Assembly: GCA_036555515.1 (NCBI GenBank)
Contig: DATBLC010000150.1
Coordinates: 1 to 64,000 of the forward strand
Reading direction: 5' to 3'
DNA: 64,000 bases
Origin: DATACQ01 sp036555515
Lineage (GTDB): Bacteria; Desulfobacterota; Binatia; UBA9968
Both the position numbers and the translations under genes were made by a program. This document shows positions 43,772 through 53,036 of this stretch, in pieces (the stretch's first letter is position 1; the number at the start of each line of letters is the position of its first letter). Below the pieces are notes generated by a model that searched no databases, had not been told where the DNA came from, and saw only the letters and a program-made list of their open reading frames with translations.

Positions 43772-44784
43772 TTAAGTCCGCAACCTGCTCAACGGCCGCG
43801 CGCTTGATTTCAAAATGTTTGCTGGTTCAGTAATCCAAGTCTGGATACGCTCGCTCACTTTGACATCCGGCGGCGCCGGGTGCTTGATCCGTTCGAGACT
43901 CATACGAGGAAAGCGCGGTGTGACCGCCACGTGGGAGCTTAAAAAACCTTCTTCAGTGAATAACCTCTGTCCCTCGACCGAGGTTAAAAAGCCATAAAAC
44001 AGCCGCGCCGCCGCCGGGTGCGGCGCTTTTTCCGATATCCCGACGGGATGGGTACTGACGACGATCGGATTTGCATCGGGAGACCAATCCCCCGGCGCGC
44101 CTTTCGTTGACCTGCCATCTTCGATCCGGTGCGCCCGCGTGATCGCCACGGGAAATTCCCCCGCTGCCAGCGGATTCGACGTATTCGTATAACCTGTCTG
44201 AGTTTGCGGCTCTCGCGCAGCCAGGGCTCTCATAAAATCGCGCCCGGCTTTGTCGCCCAGGTAAGTCACCATGCCGCCGTACCATTGAAACGTTTCAGCG
44301 GGTAAACCAATTTTTTTCCTTTCCACCTTGGCTCCAGCAGGTCCTTCCCATCCTTGGGCGCCTCCGGCGGTTTAACCAATCGCGTATTCCACGCGATGGT
44401 CGCGATTGCGCCATAGATACTTACCCAGGTGCCGTTCGGGTTGTTATGGACCTGCGGGTAGTTTCTTAGCTCGGGCGCAACATACTTGGCGAGGGCTATT
44501 TGCTTCGATAGTTCGAAGAACTGGATATATTCCGACGTGACAACGTCCCACAAGAATCTTCCGGCGCGCGCCTCGGTTCTCACTCTTTCGAGAAATCCCG
44601 CGCCGCCGAGGCGAAGATACTTCACCTTGATAAAAGGATTCTTGCTTTCGAAGGTGCCGATAAGGCGGCCGACGATTGAACCGCCGGTCAGAGTGCTGTA
44701 CCAGACGACCTCGCCTTCTTTGTTCGCGCTCTCGAGTGGTTGAGGGTTTTGCTGCGCCCAGCTTACGCCGGCAAATGCCAGCAT
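43772..44784 (-). pseudogene. Iron(III)-type extracellular solute-binding protein split by a frameshift at an A7 run
   Basis: Two overlapping frames give one periplasmic binding protein. The N-part (44266-44784) has a weak signal (MLAFAGVSWAQQ), then EVVWYSTLTGGSIVGRLI and ends at YPLKRFNGTAAW. The C-part (43772-44326) resumes KKIGLPAETFQWYGGMV and continues with AGEFPVAITRAHRI and PHPAAARLFYGFL, the family's last domain. The shift lies in A7 (rc of 44311-44317); one added A or a minus-one slip at A_AAA_AAA joins them. The short signal peptide suggests the 5' end is also damaged. It normally supplies an iron(III) or similar ABC importer, which is not present here. Confidence 0.72.
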
Positions 44785-45259
44785 GCCCCCAATGCCAATA
44801 CATATATGCGGAGATTGAGGCTTAGCACGGTTGGTTGTCCTTTTACCTCGAGCAGTAAATTTCCGGAATAAACTGCTGTTCTCGGGCTGCTACGGTTGGC
44901 CGCCTTCAAGAAGGACCGCTCGCATGCGAAACGCCAGAAGATTCTTGTCGCTGTTGTTAATCTGCCGCTCCAGGATCGAAAGGTCCTCCGCCGCGAAATC
45001 AAAACAAATCAACATGAGACGTAAACGGGCTGCTTGACACCTCCTTAACCAAGGGAGTAGAAGTCCACAAGGCAGCGTTTCCCATACAGACGTGGCGGAA
45101 CAAATCGATTCGGACCTCGACTCTGATTCTCCAAGCCATACGTAGAGGAGAGAAGATCGCGGTGAGTTCGTTCGGCACCGCAGCGATTTACTCACGAAAA
45201 ACATGCTCGCGCACCATGGATTGCATCCTGCAACGTAGCAGCACAAAGGAGGAGCTATC
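44785..45259. other. 475-base intergenic region upstream of the crotonase
   Basis: The left part may hold decayed 5' sequence of the binding protein. On the minus strand, a 41-codon frame at 44890-45015 (MLICFDFAAEDLSILERQ onward, ending LLEGGQP) has a strong TAAGGAGGTG, but 21-22 bases upstream of its ATG, so it is not called. Nothing else credible is seen up to the crotonase ribosome site at about 45247. Confidence 0.5.
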
Positions 45260-46078
45260 ATGGATAAGCAATTGACGACGGTAATTCTTGAAAAGATCAG
45301 CGGGACCGGGGTTGCCAAAATTATCTTCAACCGGCCGGAGAAACGGAACGCGGTAAACGGCCAGCTCGTTGACGATATCATGAGCGCCCTGGAAGATATC
45401 CGAGCCGATCGCGAGATCAATGTGGTGATCACCAAGGGCAATGGACCTTCTTACTGTTCGGGCCTGGACCTCTTCTATTTGCGCGCGCTTAACGAGGAGC
45501 CCCCCGCGGATTGGGATAAGTTCAGTCCGACCGCCGTGATGTTTGAAGCCGTCAGGAACTTCGCCAAAGTGACCATCGCCCAGGTGCACGGCTACTGTCT
45601 CGGCGGTGGTCTCGCGCTGATGAACTCTCATGATCTGGTTATCGCAGCGGCCAATGCTCGGATCGGCATGCCGGAAATTTTGCGCGGCAGCTTTGGACAA
45701 ATGGCCACGAGCACGCTGTTTCATGCCGGCGTGCCGATGAAGAAAGCGGCCCTGATTCAACTTGGCGGCCAAAATATCACCGGCGAGGAAGCGGACAAGC
45801 TGGGCCTCGTTTCGATGGCGGTCGCCGAAGCAGAACTGGAAACCAAGACGCTAAACCTGGCGCAGGAGATTGCCTCGCGCCATCCCGCGGCTTTAGCAAA
45901 TGCCAAGATCGCCGTTCAGATGGGCCGGGACCTCTCGCTTCCTCAGGCCATGAGGCTTGACCAACTCGTCGGGGCGCGACAACGGCTGATGGTCGACCCT
46001 CTGGGTCAAGTGGGAGAGTACTTATCGTCACAGAAGGGCGGGCCTAACCCGGGCTATCGTAGAACGGACCTGAAATAA
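45260..46078 (+). CDS. Enoyl-CoA hydratase/isomerase family protein (crotonase fold)
   Basis: A 272-residue crotonase. NRPEKRNAVNGQLV is the start of the substrate-binding region, SYCSGLDLFYL the oxyanion-loop block, and VHGYCLGGGLALMNSHD the second oxyanion glycine pair. The usual catalytic acid position reads RIGMPEILRGSFG. Features around SGLDL and MNSHD resemble feruloyl-CoA hydratase/lyases and enoyl hydratases. Substrate cannot be assigned. AAAGGAGGAGC sits before ATG at ideal spacing, the strongest ribosome site in the window. No nearby thiolase or ligase is present. Confidence 0.85.
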   Translation: MDKQLTTVILEKISGTGVAKIIFNRPEKRNAVNGQLVDDIMSALEDIRADREINVVITKGNGPSYCSGLDLFYLRALNEEPPADWDKFSPTAVMFEAVRNFAKVTIAQVHGYCLGGGLALMNSHDLVIAAANARIGMPEILRGSFGQMATSTLFHAGVPMKKAALIQLGGQNITGEEADKLGLVSMAVAEAELETKTLNLAQEIASRHPAALANAKIAVQMGRDLSLPQAMRLDQLVGARQRLMVDPLGQVGEYLSSQKGGPNPGYRRTDLK

Positions 46079-46508
46079 GCCGTATTTTTGCGTGCGCTGG
46101 AAGATAAGCTTGTACTTCGCACCGGAAATTTAGTGTGATATTCGGGGAGGTTTAAAAATCACCGGCCGGGCTGCTCGAAGTGTTCGCGCGCTATGCAAAC
46201 GGTGAATCAAGCTAATCGGAACATGCAAAGAGAATACTGTGTCTCGCTCAAAGGACTGAAAAATAATAAAATTTAAAAAAGTGTTTTCATGCGATTTTCC
46301 GTCATCCTGAGCAGCGCGAAGGATCTCGGTCGAGATTCTTCACTCCGCTATGCTATGTTCAGAATGACAGGATGGAGAATTGGAGAATTTAATTTTTCAC
46401 AACCTCTAAGGCCGCCAAGGTTCCGAGAAATACGGAGGAGTTTTTTTTGCGTGCTTGGTGTCCCTTCGACTAGCCAGGGCAGGCTTGGCGCGATGAATGA
46501 GCCCTAAC
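46079..46508. other. 430-base intergenic region containing a dispersed repeat
   Basis: No gene seen. It includes an AT-rich stretch at 46261-46290 and the inverted-repeat unit at 46300-46375, then a degenerate TTGCGTGCTTGGTGTCCCTTCG remnant at about 46447-46470. The small frame 46289-46507 runs through the repeat and is not called. Confidence 0.55.
46300..46375. repeat. Palindromic dispersed repeat (GTCATCCTGAGC...CAGAATGACAGG)
   Basis: A 76-base unit with outer arms GTCATCCTGAGCA and, in reverse complement, GTCATTCTGAACA, and an inner palindrome GGATCTCG/CGAGATTC. Related words occur at 1328-1495, 28305-28345 and 57548-57570 (GTCCTGAGCGCAGTCGAAGGG). It has no coding capacity. Confidence 0.65.
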
Positions 46509-46934
46509 TCAGCCGTCGTAATGATCGGGCCGCACGGCAGCTCTGCGGCTTTTCTTTTCAGCCTGGCGATGCTTCTCGTCGAGCATCCGCGACTTGGCGC
46601 GCCGGGAACGCCTTCTCTTTTGGCGCCGGATCTGGGCCGCCCTTTGTTCTTTCGCCGTTTGGATACCTCTGAGCTTGGCCTCGATCTTATCGAGCAAGAT
46701 TCTGCGCGCCAAGTAACGATTGAGCGCTTGAGAACGCTCCTTTTGGCACTTGACCCGGATACCGGATGGCCGGTGATAGAGCAGAACACAGGTTGAGACT
46801 TTATTGACGTTCTGGCCGCCCGCGCCCGACGAGCGCACAAATTGCTCTTCGATATCCTGCTCTCGAATACCCTGGGCCCGCATGCGCTCGGCCAATTGCT
46901 TTGCCTTTTCAATTGAAATTGGAAATGAGGGCAT
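46509..46934 (-). CDS. Peptide chain release factor-like protein (RF-1 domain, GGQ)
   Basis: A 141-residue protein: helical head (ISIEKAKQLAERMRAQ), then FVRSSGAGGQNVNKVSTC, the GGQ peptidyl-tRNA hydrolysis motif, and a very basic tail (QIRRQKRRRSRRAKSRM). It lacks codon-recognition domains. The family resembles ArfB/RF-H ribosome-rescue factors. The ATG at 46934 gives the usual MPSFPISIEKAK start; a longer frame to 46976 is unlikely. A decayed second copy is at 48322-48456. Confidence 0.85.
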   Translation of the reverse strand: MPSFPISIEKAKQLAERMRAQGIREQDIEEQFVRSSGAGGQNVNKVSTCVLLYHRPSGIRVKCQKERSQALNRYLARRILLDKIEAKLRGIQTAKEQRAAQIRRQKRRRSRRAKSRMLDEKHRQAEKKSRRAAVRPDHYDG

Positions 46935-47191
46935 GGATACACCGTCGATGCCATTCGCTTCCAGCCTTTGGATCACTCGAGATACAAGCTTTGCACCTTA
47001 GTCGTCTTGTGAATTTAATAATCAGCGTTACCACGGCAGAGTAAGCCAACAATAACTCGACCTTCGCTATTTGCGAACTGGATAAGCTTGAGCCGATCGA
47101 CGTGAGAGCTTGGTGTCGGCCTGCCAATATGTTAGGTTGGCTCACTTGTAAAAATTGGTCATTGGGATTCCCGATTCTGTCGTCGACTCGC

Positions 47192-47878
47192 ATGAGACGA
47201 AGCTTGCCCTCAGTGCTTGCAGCGATTTTTTGGTGCGGGGTCTTGCTATCCTGTTCCATCCAGGCTGAAATTCCCGTAATCGCCGATGAACCGGTTCAAA
47301 GGTTCGTTAGAGCTGAGGCGGAGCGTATTATCCTTGTATCCGAAGACCACGCCTCATTAGCCGACTATCGAATTTTTCTTTCCGATTTCCCGCGTCGAGA
47401 TATCCTCGGATTGAGTATCGACCGCCGCCGGATCTACATCAGCTATAGGCTCGCTAAGTTCGCGCTGCAAAATCGTTGGCACTATTGGCTTTTGCGTCAG
47501 ACATTGGCTCATGAAATTGCCCATGAAACTGCCGGGCATGCGAGCAGGCAGGGCGGAGTATTCTTTAACGATTCGGCGTCTGGAAGAGGTCCGACCCAAA
47601 CCGATGTCGGTCTACCGCCAACTATTAGATTGCGAAATTATTCTTACGAAAGCGAACTGGAAGCTGATTTAATAGGACTGGGTTATTGGCGCAAGCTAAA
47701 CTGGAATTGCGCCATATGGATACGTATTTTGGAGTCCTTTTTAGAGCAAAACTATATGGGCGATGTCCTTCATCCGACGGACATACGTTTGCAACAGGCA
47801 AAGAGAGAGTGCCGTCCTGCGGCTTCTGTAAGCCCGTCGGCAAAGACCTCTCTCCACGCCTATCGATCACCTAACTAA
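47192..47878 (+). CDS. M48-like zinc metalloprotease, lipoprotein
   Basis: A 228-residue protease. A lipoprotein signal (PSVLAAIFWCGVLLSC, lipobox cysteine near residue 20) puts it in the envelope. The zinc site is HEIAHETAGH with the third ligand in YESELEADLIGLGYW, matching M48/BepA-type envelope proteases. The ATG at 47192 gives the signal; a longer frame from 47102 is not supported. Likely role: degrading misassembled outer membrane proteins. The C-terminus is short and lacks TPRs. Confidence 0.78.
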   Translation: MRRSLPSVLAAIFWCGVLLSCSIQAEIPVIADEPVQRFVRAEAERIILVSEDHASLADYRIFLSDFPRRDILGLSIDRRRIYISYRLAKFALQNRWHYWLLRQTLAHEIAHETAGHASRQGGVFFNDSASGRGPTQTDVGLPPTIRLRNYSYESELEADLIGLGYWRKLNWNCAIWIRILESFLEQNYMGDVLHPTDIRLQQAKRECRPAASVSPSAKTSLHAYRSPN

Positions 47879-47890
47879 TCAAACCGTTAA

Positions 47891-48124
47891 TTAATAAATA
47901 ACCGAGCCTTTTTCGATCTGGTTCTTTCTGTCTTGGTACTCTTCTCGGTTAATTCTGCCGCTTCGATAGTCATCTTCGAGCTTATCCATTTGCCGGTTGG
48001 CGTTGATTTCATAGCCTGCACCGGTGCCAAGCACGCCGGCGGCGGCGCCACCCCAGAAAGCCGGACTACAACCCCATTGCGCCATAATACCGAGAATAGA
48101 TAAGGTCAAAATCATTTTTCGCAT
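47891..48124 (-). CDS. Small glycine-zipper lipoprotein with SHOCT-like tail
   Basis: A 77-residue protein behind AGGAGGAC. The signal ends at lipobox GC (near residue 19, AQWGCSPAFW). A glycine-zipper (GGAAAGVLGTGAGYEI) follows and the tail DKLEDDYRSGRINREEYQDRKNQIEKG resembles the SHOCT short helical domain. It probably sits in the outer membrane periplasmic face. It is convergent with the M48 gene, 13 bases apart. No known partner. Confidence 0.75.
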   Translation of the reverse strand: MRKMILTLSILGIMAQWGCSPAFWGGAAAGVLGTGAGYEINANRQMDKLEDDYRSGRINREEYQDRKNQIEKGSVIY

Positions 48125-48695
48125 ATTAATGTCCTCCTTTTAAGCGACTGCCCGCATTATACCTCGGCAAATCCTGTGCCGCGGTTGCTTTGGAGAAAAA
48201 CACAGAGATTTCGCAAAGTGTGTCCCAATTCTGTCACACGAGTCAAATGACATGAGTCCGAAAAGTGAGACACTGGTACTGGAGCCGGACACTGGGCCGA
48301 TGTAAGGGCTGGCAATTGAGATTAATTGACGTTTTGGCCGCCCGCGCCGGATGAGCGCGCGAAGCGCTCTTCGATATCCAGCTTGCGCATACCGAGAGCC
48401 CGTGTGCGTTCGGCCAGTTGTTTGTCTTTGTCGAATCAAACAGGAAACGAAGTCATGGGCAAACTGCTTTTCTAGGATTCCATAATCGCTTGTAACGCAG
48501 CCACGATCCATCCTGCCGGTGGCTACGGCTATCACTGACTTACGACTCAAAAGTGACCGCAGCTTATTATGTCGGGAGCTTAGGATGAATCCAACTTGGT
48601 TTAATCTCTTAAGAAAAGCTTTGAGTAACCTGATGTGAAGGTTTATGTCGATACATTTCCCTCTGCCGCCATCGGCGCACAGTCCTGCGCGGATT
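48125..48695. other. Intergenic stretch of about 570 bases holding only a gene relic
   Basis: Outside the relic of the RF-like gene at 48322-48456, no credible gene, hairpin with T run or operator is visible. The longer open frame on the minus strand crossing 48140-48736 has no family resemblance or ribosome site. Confidence 0.5.
48322..48456 (-). pseudogene. Relic of a second RF-like (GGQ) gene
   Basis: On the minus strand from ATG 48456 the frame reads MTSFPV, a stop, FDKDKQLAERTRALGMRKL, then DIEERFARSSGAGGQNVN and a stop at 48322-48324. This matches the first ~45 residues of the intact copy 1.4 kb away, with an internal stop and no C-terminal half. It is either a partial duplication or an old paralog left after loss. 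Confidence 0.75.
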
Positions 48696-49844
48696 TCAAA
48701 TCTGCAAATTGTAGAAGCGGCGGGCGTTTTCGCCAAGGAGGGCGGCCTTTTCGGCGTCGGTCAGAGCCTCGGATCCTTTGATCGCTTGGACGCGGCCCCA
48801 CTCCATGTCGCTGTGGGGATAGTCGCTGGCATACATGAATCCTTTGCTGCCGAGTTGATCGATAATCGAGCGCAGGTTCTCGTCCGTTTCAAAGCCGCTC
48901 AAGATTCTGCCCTCGAGAATATCTTCGCCCGGCTCGTGAACGGTGGCAGGCAACTCGTAGGGCTCGCGTCCCCAGTCACTCTCTTTGCGGCTGGCGCGCG
49001 GCTCTAAGACATGCTCGATATGTTTTCCCACCCACCAATTCCAATACGGCAGCCAGCTCGCGCCGATTTCCAAAAAGGCGCAGCGCAAACGCGGCAGCGT
49101 CTTTAACAGTCCAGAGCGCACGAGCGACATCATGGCCACCATCATCGAAAACGGCATCGCGGTCACATGGGTGGAGAAAAAATCCGCGAAGCAATCCGCC
49201 CAGGGCGTAAAGTGCATGCCGGTCACCGCGTGGAAACCGATGGGAGCGTTTAGTTCATGCATCGTCTCAAAAAAGGGTATAAACTCCTTGGCGTGCAGCG
49301 GATGGTTGCCCACGATGCCGGGAATGACCACACCCCTGAGACCGAGTTTCCCGACCGCGCGTCGCGCCTCTTCGATGGCCGCAGGCGGATCCTGAATCGG
49401 CACCAAAGCGACTCCTCCTAGCCGCTTGGGCGCTTTGGCGCATTGCTCGGCGATATAGTTGTTGTAAGCGCGGCATACGGCGGCGGACAACTCCTTGTTT
49501 TCCAGGTCGAAGACCCAAACCAGCGCGGTCGGATAGACGATCTGAATGTTGATCTCCATCTGATCCATATCCTGCAGTCGGCCGGCGATATCGTCGAGAG
49601 AATTATCTTTGGCTTTCATCTGGCGATGGCGCGGCGTCTGATACCTGAAGCCTCCGCCGCCGACGCCTTTGGTGAACGGGAGACGCGGTACGAGCCGCCC
49701 CTCGACAAGCCAACGTCCGGTATCTCTTTGCTCATCGCGCAAATCCACGATACGAGGGCGTATCGAATAGAACTCCTTTTCCATGTGCCGTTCAAAAAGA
49801 TCGAATGGCTCGTGTAAATGCCCGTCCGAATCGATGACCTGCAT
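48696..49844 (-). CDS. ACMSD-type amidohydrolase 2 family protein
   Basis: A 382-residue TIM-barrel hydrolase or decarboxylase. The metal motif DSDGHLHEP starts the barrel; later ligands lie in IGFHAVTG and the C-terminal aspartate is in YASDYPHSDMEWG. ILSGFETDENLRSIIDQLG follows the usual amidohydrolase 2 ending. Such proteins act on carboxylated ring compounds (ACMSD, gamma-resorcylate decarboxylase). It is one of two neighbouring members on the same strand, 96 bases apart. The substrate is unknown. Confidence 0.87.
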   Translation of the reverse strand: MQVIDSDGHLHEPFDLFERHMEKEFYSIRPRIVDLRDEQRDTGRWLVEGRLVPRLPFTKGVGGGGFRYQTPRHRQMKAKDNSLDDIAGRLQDMDQMEINIQIVYPTALVWVFDLENKELSAAVCRAYNNYIAEQCAKAPKRLGGVALVPIQDPPAAIEEARRAVGKLGLRGVVIPGIVGNHPLHAKEFIPFFETMHELNAPIGFHAVTGMHFTPWADCFADFFSTHVTAMPFSMMVAMMSLVRSGLLKTLPRLRCAFLEIGASWLPYWNWWVGKHIEHVLEPRASRKESDWGREPYELPATVHEPGEDILEGRILSGFETDENLRSIIDQLGSKGFMYASDYPHSDMEWGRVQAIKGSEALTDAEKAALLGENARRFYNLQI

Positions 49845-49940
49845 GAGTTCTCCTTTTATAACTCTCTTTGGCGGACGTCGGGGCGGAGCATCTGCGCCTG
49901 CCGTTAAACCTTACAAGTTGAAGGTTAAACCGGGAGCGCT

Positions 49941-51032
49941 TCAAATGCCGTAAAATCTCCTCGGATTGTCGGAAAGAATCTTCCGTTTCACCTCCGGGCT
50001 GAGGCCCTCCATTGCTTTGAACCTGGAAATCGCATTCAGCTCGCTGGAGGTGTCGCCATGTCCGTAGTCGGTGCCGATAACGAGATTCCCTTCGCCCGCG
50101 TAAGACATAATGTATTGAAAGTCGTCGTCGGTCTGGGTCGACACGAAGATGTTCATCTCGCGCAAGCAGTTAGTGGATATCGGATGCTCGCTTCCTAAAG
50201 ACCGCCGCACCGCCTCGTGAATCACCCAGGGTACCCACTGGCTCGATGTCTCGATGAAACCCCACCGAAGCGTCGGGAAGACTCGTGGTAGCTCGCTCAT
50301 GATCAGTGCGTAGCAGGCGGTAACCGTCGGGATTCGAAAAGTCGAGAAACCGCCGCCAGGTTCATTGGTCATTAATCTAAACAGTTCGGGGTTGCCGTTC
50401 GCGATATGGACGGTGACTGGAATGTCGAGGCGCTCCGCCTCGTCATAGATCGGATAGTAAAACGGGTCCGTCATCAGCTTATCCCTCTCGAAGGGCCGAA
50501 TGCAGACGCCGACAGCGCCATGTTCCTTGGCGAAACGCATCTGCGGCACCGCCTCCTCGGGCGTCAGCGCTGGCACCACGCAGGTCCAGCGCAGGCGATT
50601 CTCCCCGAGTTTCCAGACATCCGCCAGCCAGCGGTTCCAACTCCAAGAGAGCGCAATCTCCGCGTCCGGCCGGCGCGTGAGAGACCTGAGCCAGAGCGAA
50701 TTGTAAAGCACTTGAACGTCGATGCCCAATTCGTCCAAATGCTTGAGCCGCCGCGTTACGTCGCTTAGCTCGCGCGCTGCCACCGGGGTGCCCACCTCCC
50801 GGCCGAATCTCTTGACATGCTCCGCAGATTCTTTCTCGTTAGGCGAAGGAAACTTGGGGCCGATATTCTCGCCATCGAGAACCCAGTGCTGTCTCTCGGG
50901 GTTATCCGGGTCAGCCACTAGCGTTGGGCGGAATTTCTCTTCGGCGGGGTCGAGATAATCCCATACTCGCTCGCTCTCAACCACATGAGCGTCGGCATCG
51001 ATGACATCCGTTTTCACTTTTGTCGTTGACAT
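49941..51032 (-). CDS. ACMSD-type amidohydrolase 2 family protein, second copy
   Basis: A 363-residue paralog of the next gene, starting STTKVKTDVIDADAHVVES with DADAH as the metal motif. TVHIANGNPELF and LVIGTDYGHGDTSSEL hold later ligands. The ATG at 51032 follows GGAGGGACC; an ATG 15 bases earlier lies upstream of that ribosome site and is rejected. It lies upstream of its partner in a likely two-gene operon. The two proteins differ considerably, so they may act on successive or different substrates. Confidence 0.86.
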   Translation of the reverse strand: MSTTKVKTDVIDADAHVVESERVWDYLDPAEEKFRPTLVADPDNPERQHWVLDGENIGPKFPSPNEKESAEHVKRFGREVGTPVAARELSDVTRRLKHLDELGIDVQVLYNSLWLRSLTRRPDAEIALSWSWNRWLADVWKLGENRLRWTCVVPALTPEEAVPQMRFAKEHGAVGVCIRPFERDKLMTDPFYYPIYDEAERLDIPVTVHIANGNPELFRLMTNEPGGGFSTFRIPTVTACYALIMSELPRVFPTLRWGFIETSSQWVPWVIHEAVRRSLGSEHPISTNCLREMNIFVSTQTDDDFQYIMSYAGEGNLVIGTDYGHGDTSSELNAISRFKAMEGLSPEVKRKILSDNPRRFYGI

Positions 51033-51254
51033 AGGTCCCTCCGTCATTCAATCCATTACCCAACTTTGGCCCTGCTGTCCACCTGCAGGTTGGTGAAATA
51101 GGCAGGCCGGTACGATAGCCGTCAAAATTGAGAACAGAGGATGGAGGATAGCTTCGATCCTCTATGCTCGATCTCCGGTCAGCAAGCCGGTCCTCGATCA
51201 CTACGCGGTCGTGCTCGTATTAAGAACTCGAACAACGAAGATTGCGGTGAAATC

Positions 51255-52340
51255 TCAAAGATCCGCGATTACATGGGGTGCGGCGGAGCTGAATGTCGCC
51301 GTGACCTCATCGCCTTCGGCGATCCCCAGCCCAAGAAGACATTCTTTCCGATTCATCAGCGCCACGACCTGTATGCCACCGCAGTCTAAGGTTATGCGCT
51401 TGTGCATCACGCCTGTCGATACAGCGGTGATTTTTCCCGAGAGCCGGTTTGAATTGCTCGATTCGCCGCTTCCCCGGCTAAGCACGACGTCTTCCGGACG
51501 AAGACAAACAATGACCTTCGCCCCCTTCCGAAATCTCCCGTGAACCCTCAATTCGTACTGATTGACACGGAGAATAGTCAGTTCATCCTTACAGTCTTCG
51601 ACCACGCCAGACAGGCGGTTGTCAACGCCGACGATCTCGGCCGCAGCCTCGCTGGCTGGATGACGAAAGACGTCTTCATGAGCGCCGATCTGCAGCAGCC
51701 GGCCCTGATGTAAAACGCCGACGCGGCCGGAGAGACTGAAAGCCTCGTCCCTGTCGTGGGTGACGAATACGGTGGTCATTCCGCTGTTTTTAATAATCGG
51801 TTGAAAATCCCGCAGTAATGCTTCCCGGCTAGTCGGATCCAGAGCGGCGAAAGGCTCGTCGAGCAGCAAAATTTCAGGCTCGAGCACGAGGGCGCGGACA
51901 AGGCTGGTGCGTTGGGCTTCGCCGCCGGATAAGCTGCGAACACGACGTCTGCGCAGATGGGCGATGCCCAACCGCTCCAACCAGGGCTCAAGGCGCCGGG
52001 AGATTTCACTGCTGGCCACGCCGCGCAGCGTCAATCCGAGAGCGGCGTTTTCATAAACCGTGGCGTTGAGCAGCAGCGGCTCCTGAAAAACCGTGGCGAT
52101 GCGCCGCCTGAGTTGAAGCGAGTTTCCATCAAATGCATGCTCGCCGCGGAACAGCACCGTGCCGGTGGTGGGACGCTGGAGCAAACCTATCACCCGCAGC
52201 AAGGTCGACTTTCCGCTGCCGTTTGGCCCGATGATCGCCAGCATTTCGCGGCGGTGTAAGTCGAGTGCCGCGATCTGCAGCGCGACCAAGTTGCCGTAAT
52301 TGACAAGCACGTCGCGCAGGGTCAGGAGAGTTTCGGCCAC
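51255..52340 (-). CDS. tupC: Tungstate ABC transporter ATP-binding protein
   Basis: A 361-residue ATPase. Walker A is GPNGSGKST (38-46), the signature RSLSGGEAQRTSL, Walker B ILLLDEPFAALDP, and a TOBE/MOP-like C-terminal domain (GKITAVSTGVMHKRITLDCGG) that may sense oxyanion. The GTG at 52340 begins inside the permease gene, 19 bases before its stop, so translation is coupled; the long upstream open frame is rejected because it runs opposite the permease frame. It drives tungstate (or molybdate) uptake for molybdopterin-type enzymes. Confidence 0.88.
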   Translation of the reverse strand: MAETLLTLRDVLVNYGNLVALQIAALDLHRREMLAIIGPNGSGKSTLLRVIGLLQRPTTGTVLFRGEHAFDGNSLQLRRRIATVFQEPLLLNATVYENAALGLTLRGVASSEISRRLEPWLERLGIAHLRRRRVRSLSGGEAQRTSLVRALVLEPEILLLDEPFAALDPTSREALLRDFQPIIKNSGMTTVFVTHDRDEAFSLSGRVGVLHQGRLLQIGAHEDVFRHPASEAAAEIVGVDNRLSGVVEDCKDELTILRVNQYELRVHGRFRKGAKVIVCLRPEDVVLSRGSGESSNSNRLSGKITAVSTGVMHKRITLDCGGIQVVALMNRKECLLGLGIAEGDEVTATFSSAAPHVIADL

Positions 52341-53035
52341 CGCAGTTGCTCCCGCTGCTGAATACGGGTGAGAAAAAAGTTTATAGCGAAGGTCAGCGCC
52401 AGCAGGATCAAACCAAGCGCGATGGCGATGTCGAAGTTGCCTTTGCCGGTTTCCAGCACCGTTGCGGTAGTAAGAACGCGGGTTTGGCCGCGGATGTTGC
52501 CGCCCACCATCATCGAGGCGCCGACTTCCGAAATGACGCCGCCGAAACCGGCCATGACCGCCGCCAACAGCGGCAACTTCGCCTCTTTGCATAACAACCA
52601 GAGCAACTGAGTCTTCGACGCACCGATGCCAAGCAGTTGCAGTGCGAGGTTGGGATCGAGGGCTTGAAAACTCGCCATGGTCAAACCGGCTACGATGGGA
52701 AAGGCAATGATTACCTGAGCGACAACCATTGCCGTAGGCGTGTAGATCAACTCCATGAAGCCGAGAGGCCCGCTGCGCCAGAGAAAAATCGACACGAACA
52801 GACCGACCACGACAGGCGGCAAGCCCATGCCGGTATTGACCAAGGCTACCGTCGCGCCGCGGCCGGGAAATCGCGCAAGCGCGAGAGCGATGCCAAGCGG
52901 AATGCCGATTAAGAGCGAAACCAGCGTCGCGCAGCCGGAGATTTGTAGCGATCTCCAGGTGACGGACCACACTTCGACATCGGAGCCGAAGACCAACTCC
53001 GTAGCCTTGACGACGCCTTGCCAGATCAGCTCCAC
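52322..53035 (-). CDS. tupB: Tungstate ABC transporter permease
   Basis: A 237-residue inner membrane permease of the TupB/molybdate-tungstate type. It has the conserved membrane helices near 25-45 (WRSLQISGCATLVSLLIGIPLG) and the EAA-like loop at LLGIGASKTQLLWLLCKEAKLPLLAAV. The GTG at 53035 lies one base after the binding protein's stop; the longer frame to 53110 overlaps tupA and is unlikely. It forms the channel of the tungstate importer with TupA and TupC. Confidence 0.88.
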   Translation of the reverse strand: MELIWQGVVKATELVFGSDVEVWSVTWRSLQISGCATLVSLLIGIPLGIALALARFPGRGATVALVNTGMGLPPVVVGLFVSIFLWRSGPLGFMELIYTPTAMVVAQVIIAFPIVAGLTMASFQALDPNLALQLLGIGASKTQLLWLLCKEAKLPLLAAVMAGFGGVISEVGASMMVGGNIRGQTRVLTTATVLETGKGNFDIAIALGLILLALTFAINFFLTRIQQREQLRWPKLS

Positions 53036-53036
53036 C

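Noticed and set aside
44890..45015. 41-codon minus-strand frame with a strong TAAGGAGGTG nearby
   Set aside because: The ribosome-site-like sequence is 21-22 bases from the ATG, too far for efficient use, and no homologous family is recognised.
51255..52970. 571-codon frame extending the tungstate ATPase far upstream
   Set aside because: The extra 210 codons overlap the permease gene in another frame and the family start is the GTG at 52340.
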